Shown here: positions 36,029-45,579 of the stretch, piece by piece
Layout: the number at the start of each line of letters is the position of its first letter
How positions within the stretch are numbered: position 1 is the stretch's first letter
NCBI RefSeq assembly: GCF_003231305.1
Contig: NZ_QKVM01000017.1
Coordinates: 1 to 64,000, forward strand
Origin: Pseudomonas sichuanensis
GTDB lineage: Bacteria; Pseudomonadota; Gammaproteobacteria; Pseudomonadales; Pseudomonadaceae
Reading direction: 5' to 3'
Length of the DNA: 64,000 nt
Position numbers and translations under genes: made by a program
Notes under the pieces: model-generated
Seen by the model: only the letters and a program-made list of their open reading frames with translations
Told to the model about the DNA's origin: nothing
Databases searched by the model: none

Positions 36029-36249
36029 ACACCTGAGTTCGCAGCGCTGCGCGTCGTCGCTTTGCAAGCGTCGACGCCGCGGCAAAATGCGTCGCGGGCA
36101 GCAAACGTTTTCCCCTTGCATCGGTTGTGGTTACTGCGCCGCCACGCGACTCCTTGTATCCTTGCCCGTGGCCAGGAATGCGCCTTGTGCCGTTGCCTGC
36201 AGGTAATGGCAGCCAGCTTGAGAATCCGGAATCTCCATCAGGTACTGAC

Positions 36250-37749
36250 GTGAAGCGTGACATCCACCTCGTTGTGCTCTTGCTACTGGTTATCGGTTGT
36301 TCGCTGGCATCGCTGACCCTTTGGAAAATCATGGCTTCCCGGGAGCGTGCGCTGGAGGAGGTGAACGTCCACGGGCTGAACCTGACCCAGGCCCTCTCGA
36401 CCTATTCCGAAGGCATCGTGCGCCAGAGCTCGTTGCTGCTGCTTGGCCTGGTCGAGCGCCTGGAGACCGAAGGCAGCGGCCCGGCGCAGATCGAGCGGCT
36501 CAGAACCCTGGTGAGCCGTCAGCAGCCGCTGATGCCGCAGCTCAGCGGCGTCACCATCTACGACAACCAAGGCCGCTGGCTGATGTCGTCCAACCGGCCG
36601 ATACCGTCGGGTGCCAACAGCAGTGACCGGGCCTATTTCATCCATCACCGCGACGATCCTTCGCGCGAGCCTTTCATCGGCCTGCCGATCCGCAGCCGCT
36701 CCAACCAGGAGTGGGTGATCACCATCAGCCGCCGTTTCAATGACGCCGATGGCGCGTTTGCCGGGGTGGTGGCCGTGACGCTGGGGGTGCAGAACTTCCT
36801 GAGCCTGTTCGGCCAGATCGATGTCGGGCAGGAAGGCGCGATCGGCCTGTCCTATACCGACGGCTCGATGCTGGTGCGCTATCCCTTCCGTGAGCAGGAC
36901 ATGGGGCGCAACTTCGCCAAGTCGCCGATCTATGCCAAGTACCTAGTGGAGCAATCCGTGGGGACTGCGTCGTTCACCTCAAGCCTCGATGGCGTCGAGC
37001 GGTTGTATGCCTTTCGCAAGAACGACCGGCTGGGGCTGGTGACCACGGTCGCGGTGGGCAAGCACGAAGTGCTGGCGGCATGGAAGCTCGAAGCGTTGGT
37101 GTCAATGCTGGTGGTGGCCGGCCTGCTGGGCCTGACGGGCGTCATCGGCTGGATGCTGATCCGCGATATCCGCCGCAGGACTGCCGTGGAGGGTGAGTTG
37201 CGGGTCACCCAGCAACAGTTGCTGGACTCCAACCAGCAGCTCGAACGCCTGGCGATGAACGATGCCCTGACGGGCCTGGCCAACCGCCGCTGTTTCGATG
37301 AAACCCTGGCGCTGGAAGTGCAGCGCGCCCAGCGCGAGGGCACCAGCCTTGCGTTGCTGATGATCGATATTGATTACTTCAAACTGTACAACGACACCTA
37401 CGGGCATGTTGCCGGCGACGCCTGCCTGCGCGAAGTCAGTCACGTGCTGCAGGCCTGTGTCCGGCGCGCCGGTGACCTGGTGGCGCGCTATGGCGGTGAG
37501 GAAATCGGCGTCATCCTGCCCAACACCGAGCGCGATGGGGCAGAGGCGGTGGCACGGCATGTGCTCGAGCGGCTGAGCCAGCGAAACATCGAGCATCGCA
37601 CCAGCCCCTTTGGGCAGGTTACCGTGAGCATCGGCATTGCCTCGGTGCCGGGGGCGCAACTGCACAGCGGCCAGGCCTTGCTCGATGCGGCCGACCAGGC
37701 GCTGTATGGCGCCAAGGGCACGGGCCGCAATCGTGCGGCCTGTGCCTGA
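36250..37749 (+). CDS. Membrane-bound diguanylate cyclase with extracytoplasmic sensor
   Basis: Protein of 499 residues from a GTG at 36250 that has AGG 8-9 nt upstream; an earlier ATG at 36178 would add a non-helical stretch. Transmembrane helix 1 (about 7-27) and helix 2 (about 281-303) flank a PDC/Cache-type sensor domain. After a short coiled coil comes the GGDEF domain with LARYGGEEI-type active site at 415-419 (GGEEI rather than GGEEF) and a RxxD inhibitory site (R406-D409). It makes cyclic di-GMP; the I-site suggests product inhibition. The signal is unknown. Confidence 0.9.
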   Translation: MKRDIHLVVLLLLVIGCSLASLTLWKIMASRERALEEVNVHGLNLTQALSTYSEGIVRQSSLLLLGLVERLETEGSGPAQIERLRTLVSRQQPLMPQLSGVTIYDNQGRWLMSSNRPIPSGANSSDRAYFIHHRDDPSREPFIGLPIRSRSNQEWVITISRRFNDADGAFAGVVAVTLGVQNFLSLFGQIDVGQEGAIGLSYTDGSMLVRYPFREQDMGRNFAKSPIYAKYLVEQSVGTASFTSSLDGVERLYAFRKNDRLGLVTTVAVGKHEVLAAWKLEALVSMLVVAGLLGLTGVIGWMLIRDIRRRTAVEGELRVTQQQLLDSNQQLERLAMNDALTGLANRRCFDETLALEVQRAQREGTSLALLMIDIDYFKLYNDTYGHVAGDACLREVSHVLQACVRRAGDLVARYGGEEIGVILPNTERDGAEAVARHVLERLSQRNIEHRTSPFGQVTVSIGIASVPGAQLHSGQALLDAADQALYGAKGTGRNRAACA

Positions 37750-37773
37750 TTCGCCGACCTTGGCAGGCATCCC

Positions 37774-38862
37774 TCACTTGCCGCTGACCATCCGTGTCCA
37801 CAGCCGTGTGCTCAAGCGCATGCCCGCCGGTGACAGGGTCTGGATCGGGAACAGCGTATCGAGCACCGCCTGCGGTGGGTACACCGCCGGGTTGTCGCGC
37901 AGCGCCGGGTCCACGTAGGGCAGCGAGGCCGCGTTGCCGTTGGGGTACTTCACCGCGTTGCTGATATGCGCCATCACCTGCGGGTCGAGCAGGTAGTTCA
38001 GGTAGGCGTATGCCGCATCCAGGTGCGGTGCCGCCTTGGGGATCACCACCATGTCGACGGCGACCGTCGAGCCTTCGCGCGGGATGCTGTAGCCCAGGTG
38101 CACGCCATTGTTGGCCTGCTGCGCGCTGCTCATGGCCTGCAGCACATCGCCGCTGAAACCGATGGCCACGCAGATATTGCCGTTGGCCAGGTCGCTGACG
38201 TACTTGGACTGGTGGAAATAGCTGATCGACGGGCGGATCGCCAGCAGCGCCGCCTCGGCCTTCTTGAAGTCTTCAGGGCTTTGGCTGTGCGGGTCCAGGC
38301 CCAGCACCTTGAGGGTGATCGGCAGGATCTGCGTGGGGTTGTCGAGGAAGGCCACGCCGCAGGCGCTGAGCTTCTTGATGTTGTCCGGGTTGAACAGCAG
38401 TTGCCAGGAGTCGGTGACGTCGGTGCTGCCGAAGATCGCCTTGATCTTGTCCACGTTGTAGCCGATGCCGGTGGTCACCCACATGTACGGGATCGCGTGA
38501 CGATTGCCGGGGTCGCTGGCCTCGAGCAGCTTCATCAGCTTGGGGTCGAGGTTGTTCCAGTTGGGCAGCTTGCTGCGGTCCAGCTCCTGAATGGCGCCGG
38601 CCTTGATCAGCCGTGGCAGGAAATGGTTGGACGGGCTGACCAGGTCGTAGCCGCTGCCGCCGGTCATCAGCTTGGCTTCGGTGGTTTCGTTGCTGTCGAT
38701 CAGGTCGTAGGTTGTCTGGATGCCGGTGCGCTGGGTGAACACCGCCAGGGTGTCGTCGGCGATGTAGCTGCTCCAGTTGGCGATATTGACCGACTCGGCT
38801 GCCTGGGCGGCGAGGCTCAGCAGCGCGGTGGAAGCGATGGCCATGCAGGTGGGTCTGATCAT
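37774..38862 (-). CDS. Polyamine-type ABC transporter substrate-binding protein (PotF-like)
   Basis: Protein of 362 residues with a signal peptide (ASTALLSLAAQA) cleaved near residue 21. The mature start SVNIANWSSYIADDTLAVF and the motifs YDLVSPSNHFLPRLIKAG and IPYMWVTTGIGYNVDKI are those of PotF/SpuD-type polyamine-binding proteins. No permease or ATPase gene is next to it, so it serves a system elsewhere or is an orphan. Next upstream is a PuuB-like oxidase, which fits polyamine catabolism. Confidence 0.9.
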   Translation of the reverse strand: MIRPTCMAIASTALLSLAAQAAESVNIANWSSYIADDTLAVFTQRTGIQTTYDLIDSNETTEAKLMTGGSGYDLVSPSNHFLPRLIKAGAIQELDRSKLPNWNNLDPKLMKLLEASDPGNRHAIPYMWVTTGIGYNVDKIKAIFGSTDVTDSWQLLFNPDNIKKLSACGVAFLDNPTQILPITLKVLGLDPHSQSPEDFKKAEAALLAIRPSISYFHQSKYVSDLANGNICVAIGFSGDVLQAMSSAQQANNGVHLGYSIPREGSTVAVDMVVIPKAAPHLDAAYAYLNYLLDPQVMAHISNAVKYPNGNAASLPYVDPALRDNPAVYPPQAVLDTLFPIQTLSPAGMRLSTRLWTRMVSGK

Positions 38863-38905
38863 CTTGCCCTCTCTTGTTGTGATTGTGCGCAAGCGCTTGG
38901 GTCTA

Positions 38906-40210
38906 TCAACGTTCCAGGCGAGCCCGACGCACTTCCCAGGCCATGCGCAGGGAAGCACCGATGTCGAACAGTGGCCGGGGTGGCAGGTAGCCGGGGCGGG
39001 CCTGGGCCAGTACATCGGTCAGCAGCGGCGAGGTTTCGCCCGTGGCCATCTCGACCAGCAGCCGGCCCCACAGGGTGCCGCGGGCGACCCCCGAGCCGTT
39101 GCAGCCGGCGACCGCGTACAGGCCTTCAGCGACCCTGGCGAAGCAGGGTTCGCCGGAGCGGGTGCCGCTCAGATGGCCGGTCCAGGTGTATTCGAGGTCT
39201 TCGGCGTGCAGCCCTGGGAAGCGCTTTTGCAGGCCGTTCAGGTGTTCGCGCCGGCGAGCCTGCAACTGTGCCGGGCCGAGGTCGCGGCAGCGGTATTCGA
39301 CGGTGTTGCGGATCAGCAGGCGCCGGCCCGGCAGCAGACGCAGGGTGGCGCCGCCCGGCAGGCTCGACAGCACCCCCCAGGTACGTTCGCCGAACTGCTG
39401 TTGCCAGTGTTCCTCGGTCAGGGGCCGGGTGATGCTGGCGCTCAGTTCCAGGGGGAAGGTGCCGCTGTGGTGCACCCCCACGCGGGGCAGGAAGGCGCCG
39501 ACACAAGCCAGTACGCGGGTGGCGCTGACCTGGCCGGCCTCGGTGCGGGCCTGCCAGCCGTGCTCGCCCCGGCGCAGGCTGAGCACCGCGCTGTTTTCGT
39601 ACACCTGCACGGCCTCGGGCAACTGGTCTGCCAGCCCCCGCACATACTTGGCCGGTTGCAGCAGGGCGTTGCCGCCGGCGCAGTGGATGGCGCGGGTGTA
39701 GAAGCTGCTACCCAAGCGCTGGCACAGGGCGTCGCCTTCCACGTAGCGGGCGCTGGCACCGACCGCTTCGAGGGTCTTTAGCATGGCGTCGACCTGTTGC
39801 AGGTGCGCCGGTTGGCTTACCGCGAAGTGGTAGCCGGCGTCATCGTATTCGCAGGCAATGCCCAGTTCACTGATGCGCTGGCGCACCTCCTGGCCTGCCG
39901 CCACACCGATGCGCGAGGCGACGGCGAAATCGGCGAAGCCGGGCTTGCCCAGCAGCTCGCCGTACCCAGGCTTTTCATGGCTGACGGCGAACCCCGAGTT
40001 GCGCGCCGAAGCGCCTTGGGCAACCCGCTGTCGGTCGAGCAGCACGACGCGCTGCCCGGGGAATCGGGCGGCCAGGGTATGGGCTGCCGCAAGGCCGGTG
40101 ATGCCGCCACCGATGATCAGCCAGTCGGCGGTGCGGTTGCCGTTCAGGCGTGGATGCGCGTCGGCTTCGCCGGCCAGCGCGATCCATCCACAGCGGTTGT
40201 CGATTGCCAT
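38906..40210 (-). CDS. FAD-dependent oxidoreductase, PuuB/DadA-like
   Basis: Protein of 434 residues from the ATG at 40210, preceded by GGAGGAG. The N-terminal FAD motif is WLIIGGGITGLAAAHTLA, then the substrate region SARNSGFAVSHEKPGYGELL, and near the C terminus YAVAGCNGSGVARGTLWGRL. This layout is that of gamma-glutamylputrescine oxidase (PuuB) and related amine or D-amino-acid oxidases. The polyamine-type binding-protein gene next to it supports an amine substrate. A LysR gene is divergent from it (127 bp), its probable regulator. Confidence 0.88.
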   Translation of the reverse strand: MAIDNRCGWIALAGEADAHPRLNGNRTADWLIIGGGITGLAAAHTLAARFPGQRVVLLDRQRVAQGASARNSGFAVSHEKPGYGELLGKPGFADFAVASRIGVAAGQEVRQRISELGIACEYDDAGYHFAVSQPAHLQQVDAMLKTLEAVGASARYVEGDALCQRLGSSFYTRAIHCAGGNALLQPAKYVRGLADQLPEAVQVYENSAVLSLRRGEHGWQARTEAGQVSATRVLACVGAFLPRVGVHHSGTFPLELSASITRPLTEEHWQQQFGERTWGVLSSLPGGATLRLLPGRRLLIRNTVEYRCRDLGPAQLQARRREHLNGLQKRFPGLHAEDLEYTWTGHLSGTRSGEPCFARVAEGLYAVAGCNGSGVARGTLWGRLLVEMATGETSPLLTDVLAQARPGYLPPRPLFDIGASLRMAWEVRRARLER

Positions 40211-40337
40211 CAGCTCCTCCACAATCAATGCGCACGGTTTATCGGTGTTATGCCTGGGTGCGCCTGTTGGGCCTAATCTACGAGGGCTGTGGGTATGTTT
40301 CTAACGCTAATATTTCATTCAGCCATTCTCAAAACGC

Positions 40338-41249
40338 ATGGATAAAATTTTTCGCGCGCCGTCGCTGCAAGCGCTCCAGGCGCTGATCCAGGTGGCGGAT
40401 TGCAGCAGTTTTACCGAGGCCGCCCGGCAGCTGCACCTGACCCAGAGCGCGATCAGCCGGCAGATCCAGCAGCTGGAGGAGCACTACGGCGTGGCGCTGT
40501 TCGACCGCACCAGCCGCAAGGTGGCGCTCACCGACCAGGGGCGCGACGTGTATGCGGTGGCGAGCGAGTCGATGGCCGCGCTGCGCGCCCTGGCGCAACG
40601 CCTGTCGCCACCGCCGATGGACCGACCTTTTCGCATTCGCATCTTCGTCTCGCTGGCCGTGCGCTGGCTGCTGCCGCGGTTGAGCAGTTTCTATGCGCTC
40701 AACCCGGCGCTGAGCTTGTCCATCGAGACCGTCAGCGGCGAGGTGGTGGACACCAGCGGCGACTGCGATGCCTATGTGCTGTACCTGCGCGAGGGGCTGG
40801 ACGAGCGTCCGTTGACGCTGTTGTTCGACGAGTACCTGCTGCCGGTCTGCGCACCTGTGCTCGGTGACGGCCAGCCACCGCCGGGTTCCCTGCAAGCGCT
40901 GGAAGGCCATGCACTGATCCATGGCTCGACCGCGCGCCATGAATGGAACCTGTGGTTGCAGGCGCACCAGGGCCAGCCCGAGCGGGCCTATCAGCACCTG
41001 ATGTTCAACCTCGATGACTTGGCGTTGGATGCAGCAGCCCGTGGCCTTGGCGTGGCCATGAGTGACCGGATGCTGGCGCACGATGCCCTGGCCCGGGGCG
41101 ACTTGATCGTGCCGTTTGGCGAGCCGCTACGCACGGGCGGTGTGTATGCGCTGTGGTTGCGCGACAGCGGGGTGGCGCACCCGGCCTGCAAGGCGGTGCT
41201 GCAGTGGTTTCAGACGCAACTCGAACAAACCCGGCCTGGCCCGCTCTAG
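40338..41249 (+). CDS. LysR family transcriptional regulator
   Basis: Protein of 303 residues. The winged helix is APSLQALQALIQVADCSSFT with recognition helix LTQSAISRQIQQLEEHYGVALFDRT; the C-terminal effector domain has FRIRIFVSLAVRWLLPRLSSF as in GcvA-like regulators. It is divergent from the PuuB-like oxidase and followed by a LysE-type exporter in the same direction, so one or both are probable targets. Confidence 0.93.
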   Translation: MDKIFRAPSLQALQALIQVADCSSFTEAARQLHLTQSAISRQIQQLEEHYGVALFDRTSRKVALTDQGRDVYAVASESMAALRALAQRLSPPPMDRPFRIRIFVSLAVRWLLPRLSSFYALNPALSLSIETVSGEVVDTSGDCDAYVLYLREGLDERPLTLLFDEYLLPVCAPVLGDGQPPPGSLQALEGHALIHGSTARHEWNLWLQAHQGQPERAYQHLMFNLDDLALDAAARGLGVAMSDRMLAHDALARGDLIVPFGEPLRTGGVYALWLRDSGVAHPACKAVLQWFQTQLEQTRPGPL

Positions 41250-41318
41250 TACGCGGGCCGAGCCTTTACCCAAAAGCTTCTGTAAGCTGCTGTTTCCAGC
41301 CCCGCAGAGTCCTTGAAA

Positions 41319-41960
41319 ATGGATGCCCACTCGATTCTTGCCTTCACCCTGGTTGCCGCAATCGCCATTGCCAGCCCTGGCCCCGCAACGCTGATGGCGA
41401 TCAATAACAGCCTGGCCCACGGGCAACGCAGCGCGGTGTGGTCGTCGCTGGGCAACGCCAGCGGGCTGTTCTGCCTGTCGGCGGCGGCGATGCTGGGCCT
41501 CGGCGCATTGCTGGCCAGCTCCGAATGGCTGTTCAACGCGGTGAAGATCCTCGGTGCCGGCTACCTGTTCTACCTGGGCGCCAAGCAGTTACTGAAGAAA
41601 AGCCCGATGCTGGTGGACGGCCTCGAGGAGGGCGCGAAGAAGGCCAGTCCCACGCCCGGGAAGCTGTACAAGTCGGCCTTCCTCACGGCGGTGACCAACC
41701 CCAAGGCGACCATGTTCTTCACTGCGCTGTTCCCGCAGTTCATCGACCAGGGCGCCGCGCTGCTGCCGCAGTTCCTGATCCTCACCAGCATCTTCATGGC
41801 GTTGTCGTTGGCGTCGCTGAGCCTGTATGCCGCGCTCGCCACCCGGGCCAAGGGCGTGCTGACCCGGCCGGCGCTGTCGCGCTGGGTGAGCCGAGTGGTG
41901 GGGACGACCTTCATTGGTTTTGGTGCGGCGATCTTGACCATGCGCCGGCAAGGGGTGTGA
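41319..41960 (+). CDS. LysE/RhtB family amino-acid exporter
   Basis: Protein of 213 residues from the ATG at 41319 (a TTG at 41313 is less likely). It has six predicted membrane segments. The family signature PGPATLMAINNSLAHGQRSA lies near the N terminus, and TAVTNPKATMFFTALFPQFI in the middle. It exports amino acids or a homoserine-lactone-like compound. The LysR regulator upstream may control it. Confidence 0.92.
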   Translation: MDAHSILAFTLVAAIAIASPGPATLMAINNSLAHGQRSAVWSSLGNASGLFCLSAAAMLGLGALLASSEWLFNAVKILGAGYLFYLGAKQLLKKSPMLVDGLEEGAKKASPTPGKLYKSAFLTAVTNPKATMFFTALFPQFIDQGAALLPQFLILTSIFMALSLASLSLYAALATRAKGVLTRPALSRWVSRVVGTTFIGFGAAILTMRRQGV

Positions 41961-41975
41961 GGGGCAGGCGTAACG

Positions 41976-42905
41976 TCAGGCCACGGGCGTCGACACCGTG
42001 TTGACGCCCTCCAGCGTGGCAAAGGAAATGTCCTTTGCCGTGAGCAGGAAATCACTCATGTAGGGCACTTCGAGCATGTCGCTGCGAACCGCTGCGTACA
42101 GGGTGGCGTGCAGGCCTTGCTCGCCCAGGCGCTTGGCAATCACATAGCCGCGCAAGGTGTACTCGTGCACCGCCCAGTTCGGCAGGCAGCATACCCCACG
42201 GCCGCTGGCCACCAGCTGCATCATCATGATCGTCATTTCTGCGGTGCGCACCTGAGCCGGCTCGATCTCGGCCGGTTCGATGAAGCGGGTGAAGATGTCC
42301 AGGCGGTTGCGCTCGATCGGGTAGGTGATCAGGGTCTGGCTGGCGATGTCGGCAGGTTCCACATAGGGTTTTTCACGCAGGGCGTGATGCTTGTCGATGG
42401 CCAGCATGGCCTCGTAGCCGAACAGCGGCACGTAGGTGATGCCTGGCAGGGGTATGGGGTCGGAGGTCACCACGAGGTCGAGGTCCCCACGCTCCAGGGC
42501 CGGCAGCGGCGCGAACGACAACCCTGATGCCAGGTCCAGTTCGACCTCTGGCCAGGCGCTGCGAAATTCATCCAGCGAGGGCATCAGCCATTGGTAGCAG
42601 CTGTGGCACTCGATCGCGATGTGCAGCCGGTCGGCCGTGCCGCCAGCCAGTTTGCCCAGGTTGCGTTCCGTCGTGCGGATCAGCGGCAATACCTGGTCGG
42701 CCAGTTGCAGCAGCTTGAGGCCGGCGGTGGTAAAGCGCACCGGCTTGGACTTGCGCACGAACACGGGCATGCCGAGGCGGTTTTCCAGCTCGCGGAACTG
42801 GTGCGACAGCGCCGACTGCGTGAGGTGCAGGCGCTCGGCGGCGTCGGGCAGGCTGTCCGTCTCGCGCAGGGCATGGAGTGTACGAAGGTGTCTCAAGTCG
42901 ATCAT
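41976..42905 (-). CDS. metR: LysR family regulator, MetR type
   Basis: Protein of 309 residues from the ATG at 42905. The N-terminal MIDLRHLRTLHALRETDSLP and LTQSALSHQFRELENRLGMP match MetR, the homocysteine-responsive activator of methionine genes. The effector domain has IAIECHSCYQWLMPSLDEFR. It closes a minus-strand unit with the flavin reductase, MesD and MesX, and a MetR-type site (TGAA-N5-TTCA) lies upstream of mesX. Confidence 0.9.
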   Translation of the reverse strand: MIDLRHLRTLHALRETDSLPDAAERLHLTQSALSHQFRELENRLGMPVFVRKSKPVRFTTAGLKLLQLADQVLPLIRTTERNLGKLAGGTADRLHIAIECHSCYQWLMPSLDEFRSAWPEVELDLASGLSFAPLPALERGDLDLVVTSDPIPLPGITYVPLFGYEAMLAIDKHHALREKPYVEPADIASQTLITYPIERNRLDIFTRFIEPAEIEPAQVRTAEMTIMMMQLVASGRGVCCLPNWAVHEYTLRGYVIAKRLGEQGLHATLYAAVRSDMLEVPYMSDFLLTAKDISFATLEGVNTVSTPVA

Positions 42906-42922
42906 GAGCAGAAGGCAAAGCC

Positions 42923-43432
42923 TCAAGCCGCGCCAAGCGCGGCGAGGTTGCAATAGTTTCCTTTGAAATACAGCAGGGGTTGCGTAGCCGAGGCTTCATG
43001 CAGCTTGAGCGCTTTCACTTCACCGATGACGATCAGGTGATCTCCGGCTGCGTGTTCGGCGTGAATCTGGCAATCGAGCCAGTGCAGGCTGCCGGCGATG
43101 ACCGGGTTACCCAAAGGCGACGCCTGCCATTGAACGCCATGCCACTTGTCCGTGCCTTTGCGGGCGAACTGGTCGGAAATCCCGACCTGCTCACCCGACA
43201 GGATATTCACCGCGAAGCGGCCCGCCTGGCGAATGCCGGGATAGCTGGCCGAGCTGGCCATCACGCTGAATGACACCAGCGGCGGGCTCATCGACACGCT
43301 ATAGAACGACTGGCAGGTGAAGCCGAGCGGCTCGCCATCGATGAGCGAGGTGATGACCGTGATACCGGAGGCGTAGTGCCCGAGCGCCTCGCGAAAGTGC
43401 GAGGGCTCGATGGCTGTGGTGAAAAGTGACAT
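42923..43432 (-). CDS. Flavin reductase family protein
   Basis: Protein of 169 residues, the FMN-binding split-barrel flavin reductase type. The signature is FREALGHYASGITVITSLID near the start, then GFTCQSFYSVSMSPPLVSFS and FAVNILSGEQVGISDQFARK. It supplies reduced flavin to an oxygen-dependent partner. It lies between metR and mesD in one direction with short gaps. MesD is known to need oxygen, so this reductase may feed that reaction; this link is inferred from position only. Confidence 0.92.
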   Translation of the reverse strand: MSLFTTAIEPSHFREALGHYASGITVITSLIDGEPLGFTCQSFYSVSMSPPLVSFSVMASSASYPGIRQAGRFAVNILSGEQVGISDQFARKGTDKWHGVQWQASPLGNPVIAGSLHWLDCQIHAEHAAGDHLIVIGEVKALKLHEASATQPLLYFKGNYCNLAALGAA

Positions 43433-43457
43433 GGTAGGACCTGACGTTTACCTGCCC

Positions 43458-44489
43458 TTAATTGGCCAGGAGTTCTCTGCGAACGATTTCTGCGCCTGCG
43501 CTCAAGGCACTCAGCTTGCCGCGGGCGACCTGACGAGGCAGGGGGGCCATGCCGCAGTTGGTGCAAGGGTAGAGCTTGTCGGCATCGACGAACTGCAGTG
43601 CCTTGCGCAGGGTATTGGCCACTTCCTCGGGTGTTTCAATGGCGTGGTTGGCCACGTCAATGGCGCCTACCATCACTTTCTTGCCGCGGATGAGCTCGAT
43701 CAGGTCCATGGGGACGTGGGAGTTGTGGCATTCCAGCGAGACGATATCGATGCTGGATTTTTGCAGCTTGGGGAAGGCCTCTTCATATTGGCGCCACTCT
43801 GATCCCAGGGTCTTTTTCCAGTCGGTGTTGGCCTTGATGCCGTAGCCGTAGCAGATGTGCACGGCGGTTTCACATTTGAGACCTTCGATGGCCCGCTCCA
43901 GGGTGGCGACGCCCCATTCGTTCACCTCGTCAAAGAAGACATTGAAGGCGGGTTCGTCGAACTGGATGATGTCAACGCCGGCAGCCTCAAGCTCGCGAGC
44001 TTCCTCGTTGAGAATCTTGGCAAATTCCCAGGCCAGTTTTTCGCGGCTTTTATAGTGGTTGTCATACAGCGTATCGATCATGGTCATGGGGCCTGGCAGG
44101 GCCCATTTGATCGGCTGCCCGGTTTGCTGGCGCAAGAACTTGGCATCTTCGACAAACACTGGCTTTTGCCGCGCTACAGCACCTACCACTGTCGGTACGC
44201 TGGCGTCATAGCGATCACGGATGCGCACGGTTTCACGCTTCTCGAAATCTACGCCGCTCAAGTGCTCGATGAAGGTAGTTACAAAGTGCTGGCGGGTCTG
44301 CTCGCCGTCACTGACGATATCGATGCCGGCGTGTTGCTGCTCGTGCAATGAAAGGCGCAAGGCATCCTGTTTGCCTTCGATCAATGCCTGGTCCTGCAGT
44401 TTCCAAGGTGACCAGAGTGTCTCGGGTTGTGCCAGCCAGGAGGGCTTGGGCAAACTACCTGCCGTCGAGGTGGGTAACAGCTTTTTCAT
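43458..44489 (-). CDS. mesD: Methionine synthase MesD (core MetE family)
   Basis: Protein of 343 residues, corresponding to the C-terminal catalytic half of MetE. The zinc ligands are His211, Cys213 (AVHICYG), Glu253 (SLECHN) and Cys312 (NCGMAPLPR). The N-terminal folate-binding half of MetE is missing. MesD is known as a folate-independent methionine synthase family that requires MesX (DUF1852) and oxygen; the methyl donor is not established. mesX is directly upstream (26 bp). The gene is visibly poorer in GC (about 50% in sampled stretches) than its neighbours. Confidence 0.88.
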   Translation of the reverse strand: MKKLLPTSTAGSLPKPSWLAQPETLWSPWKLQDQALIEGKQDALRLSLHEQQHAGIDIVSDGEQTRQHFVTTFIEHLSGVDFEKRETVRIRDRYDASVPTVVGAVARQKPVFVEDAKFLRQQTGQPIKWALPGPMTMIDTLYDNHYKSREKLAWEFAKILNEEARELEAAGVDIIQFDEPAFNVFFDEVNEWGVATLERAIEGLKCETAVHICYGYGIKANTDWKKTLGSEWRQYEEAFPKLQKSSIDIVSLECHNSHVPMDLIELIRGKKVMVGAIDVANHAIETPEEVANTLRKALQFVDADKLYPCTNCGMAPLPRQVARGKLSALSAGAEIVRRELLAN

Positions 44490-44515
44490 GAAGATGGCCT
44501 TGTATTTTCAATGAA

Positions 44516-45502
44516 TCAGGCAGCGTAGTTGGCGGACCACTGCTCAAGTAGCGAGTGATAAGGTTTGATGAAGTGTTCCTCGACAAAGCGCCCCTGTTCG
44601 ATAGCCAGCCGGCTACGTTCCTCTCGGTCGTAGACAATGCGCGTCAGCGAATAATCTTCATGCTTCAGGCTGGGCTGGTAGGATTTGCCTGCCGCAGAAT
44701 TGGCATTGTAGATTTCGGGGCGGTAGATCTTCTGGAAGGTATCCATCGTGCTGATGGTGCTGATCAGCTCAAGGTTGCTGTAGTCACCGAGCAAGTCACC
44801 GGAAAAATAGAAGGCCAATGGCGCCACACTGTTCGGCGGCATGAAATAACGCACCTTCATGCCCATCTTGGCGAAGTACTCATCGGTCAGGGAGTGTTCA
44901 TCTTGCTGATATTCAAAACCCAGTACCGGGTGCTGGTTTTCAGTGCGATGGTAGGTTTTGCTGCTGGAAACGCTCAGGCAGATGACAGGCTGCTTGGTAA
45001 AGTGCGCTTTATAGGTTGTTGAGCTGACGAAGTGCTTGAATAACTTTCCGTGCAGTTCTCCAAAGTGTTCTGGCGTGCTGAACGCAGGCTGGTCTTTATT
45101 GTGCCCCAGGAGCAGCACGCTAAAATCGTAGTCGCGCACGTAGGACGAAAAGTTGTTCCCCACCATGCCGGTCGTGCGCTCGCCGGTTTTCCGATCGACT
45201 ATCTGTGTTTTCAATAGCTCGATCAAGGGCAGGCCGTTATCTGCGCTGTCGACATCCATATTCATCTCGACGGAAATGATTTCAAGCTCGACGCGGTAAC
45301 GATCCCCGTTTGGATTGTCCCAGTGCGCCAGGGCATTGAAGCGGTTGTCAATCATTCGCAGGGTGTTGCGCAAGTTTTGCTGACGGCTCGCACCCCTCGC
45401 CAAGTTGGCGAAATTGGTCGTGAGACGGGTATTTTCGGAGGGCTGATAATTTTCGTCGAAGCGAATGCGCTTGATGGAAAATTCAAAATCCGTTTTCACC
45501 AT
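44516..45502 (-). CDS. mesX: MesX (DUF1852), partner of methionine synthase MesD
   Basis: Protein of 328 residues from the ATG at 45502. The N terminus DFEFSIKRIRFDENYQPSEN and the region NFANLARGASRQQNLRNTL are characteristic of DUF1852. This family is known to be required, with oxygen, for the folate-independent methionine synthase MesD, whose gene follows. The exact chemistry of MesX is not settled. Sampled stretches show about 48-50% GC against about 66% around it. A MetR-type site lies 78 bp before the start. Confidence 0.88.
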   Translation of the reverse strand: MVKTDFEFSIKRIRFDENYQPSENTRLTTNFANLARGASRQQNLRNTLRMIDNRFNALAHWDNPNGDRYRVELEIISVEMNMDVDSADNGLPLIELLKTQIVDRKTGERTTGMVGNNFSSYVRDYDFSVLLLGHNKDQPAFSTPEHFGELHGKLFKHFVSSTTYKAHFTKQPVICLSVSSSKTYHRTENQHPVLGFEYQQDEHSLTDEYFAKMGMKVRYFMPPNSVAPLAFYFSGDLLGDYSNLELISTISTMDTFQKIYRPEIYNANSAAGKSYQPSLKHEDYSLTRIVYDREERSRLAIEQGRFVEEHFIKPYHSLLEQWSANYAA

Positions 45503-45579
45503 GATCGGGGTCCCACTCAAATATTCATAAATACGGCTATTGGTATGTATTTTATGTGGCGGTACTGAGTGAGTGGAAC

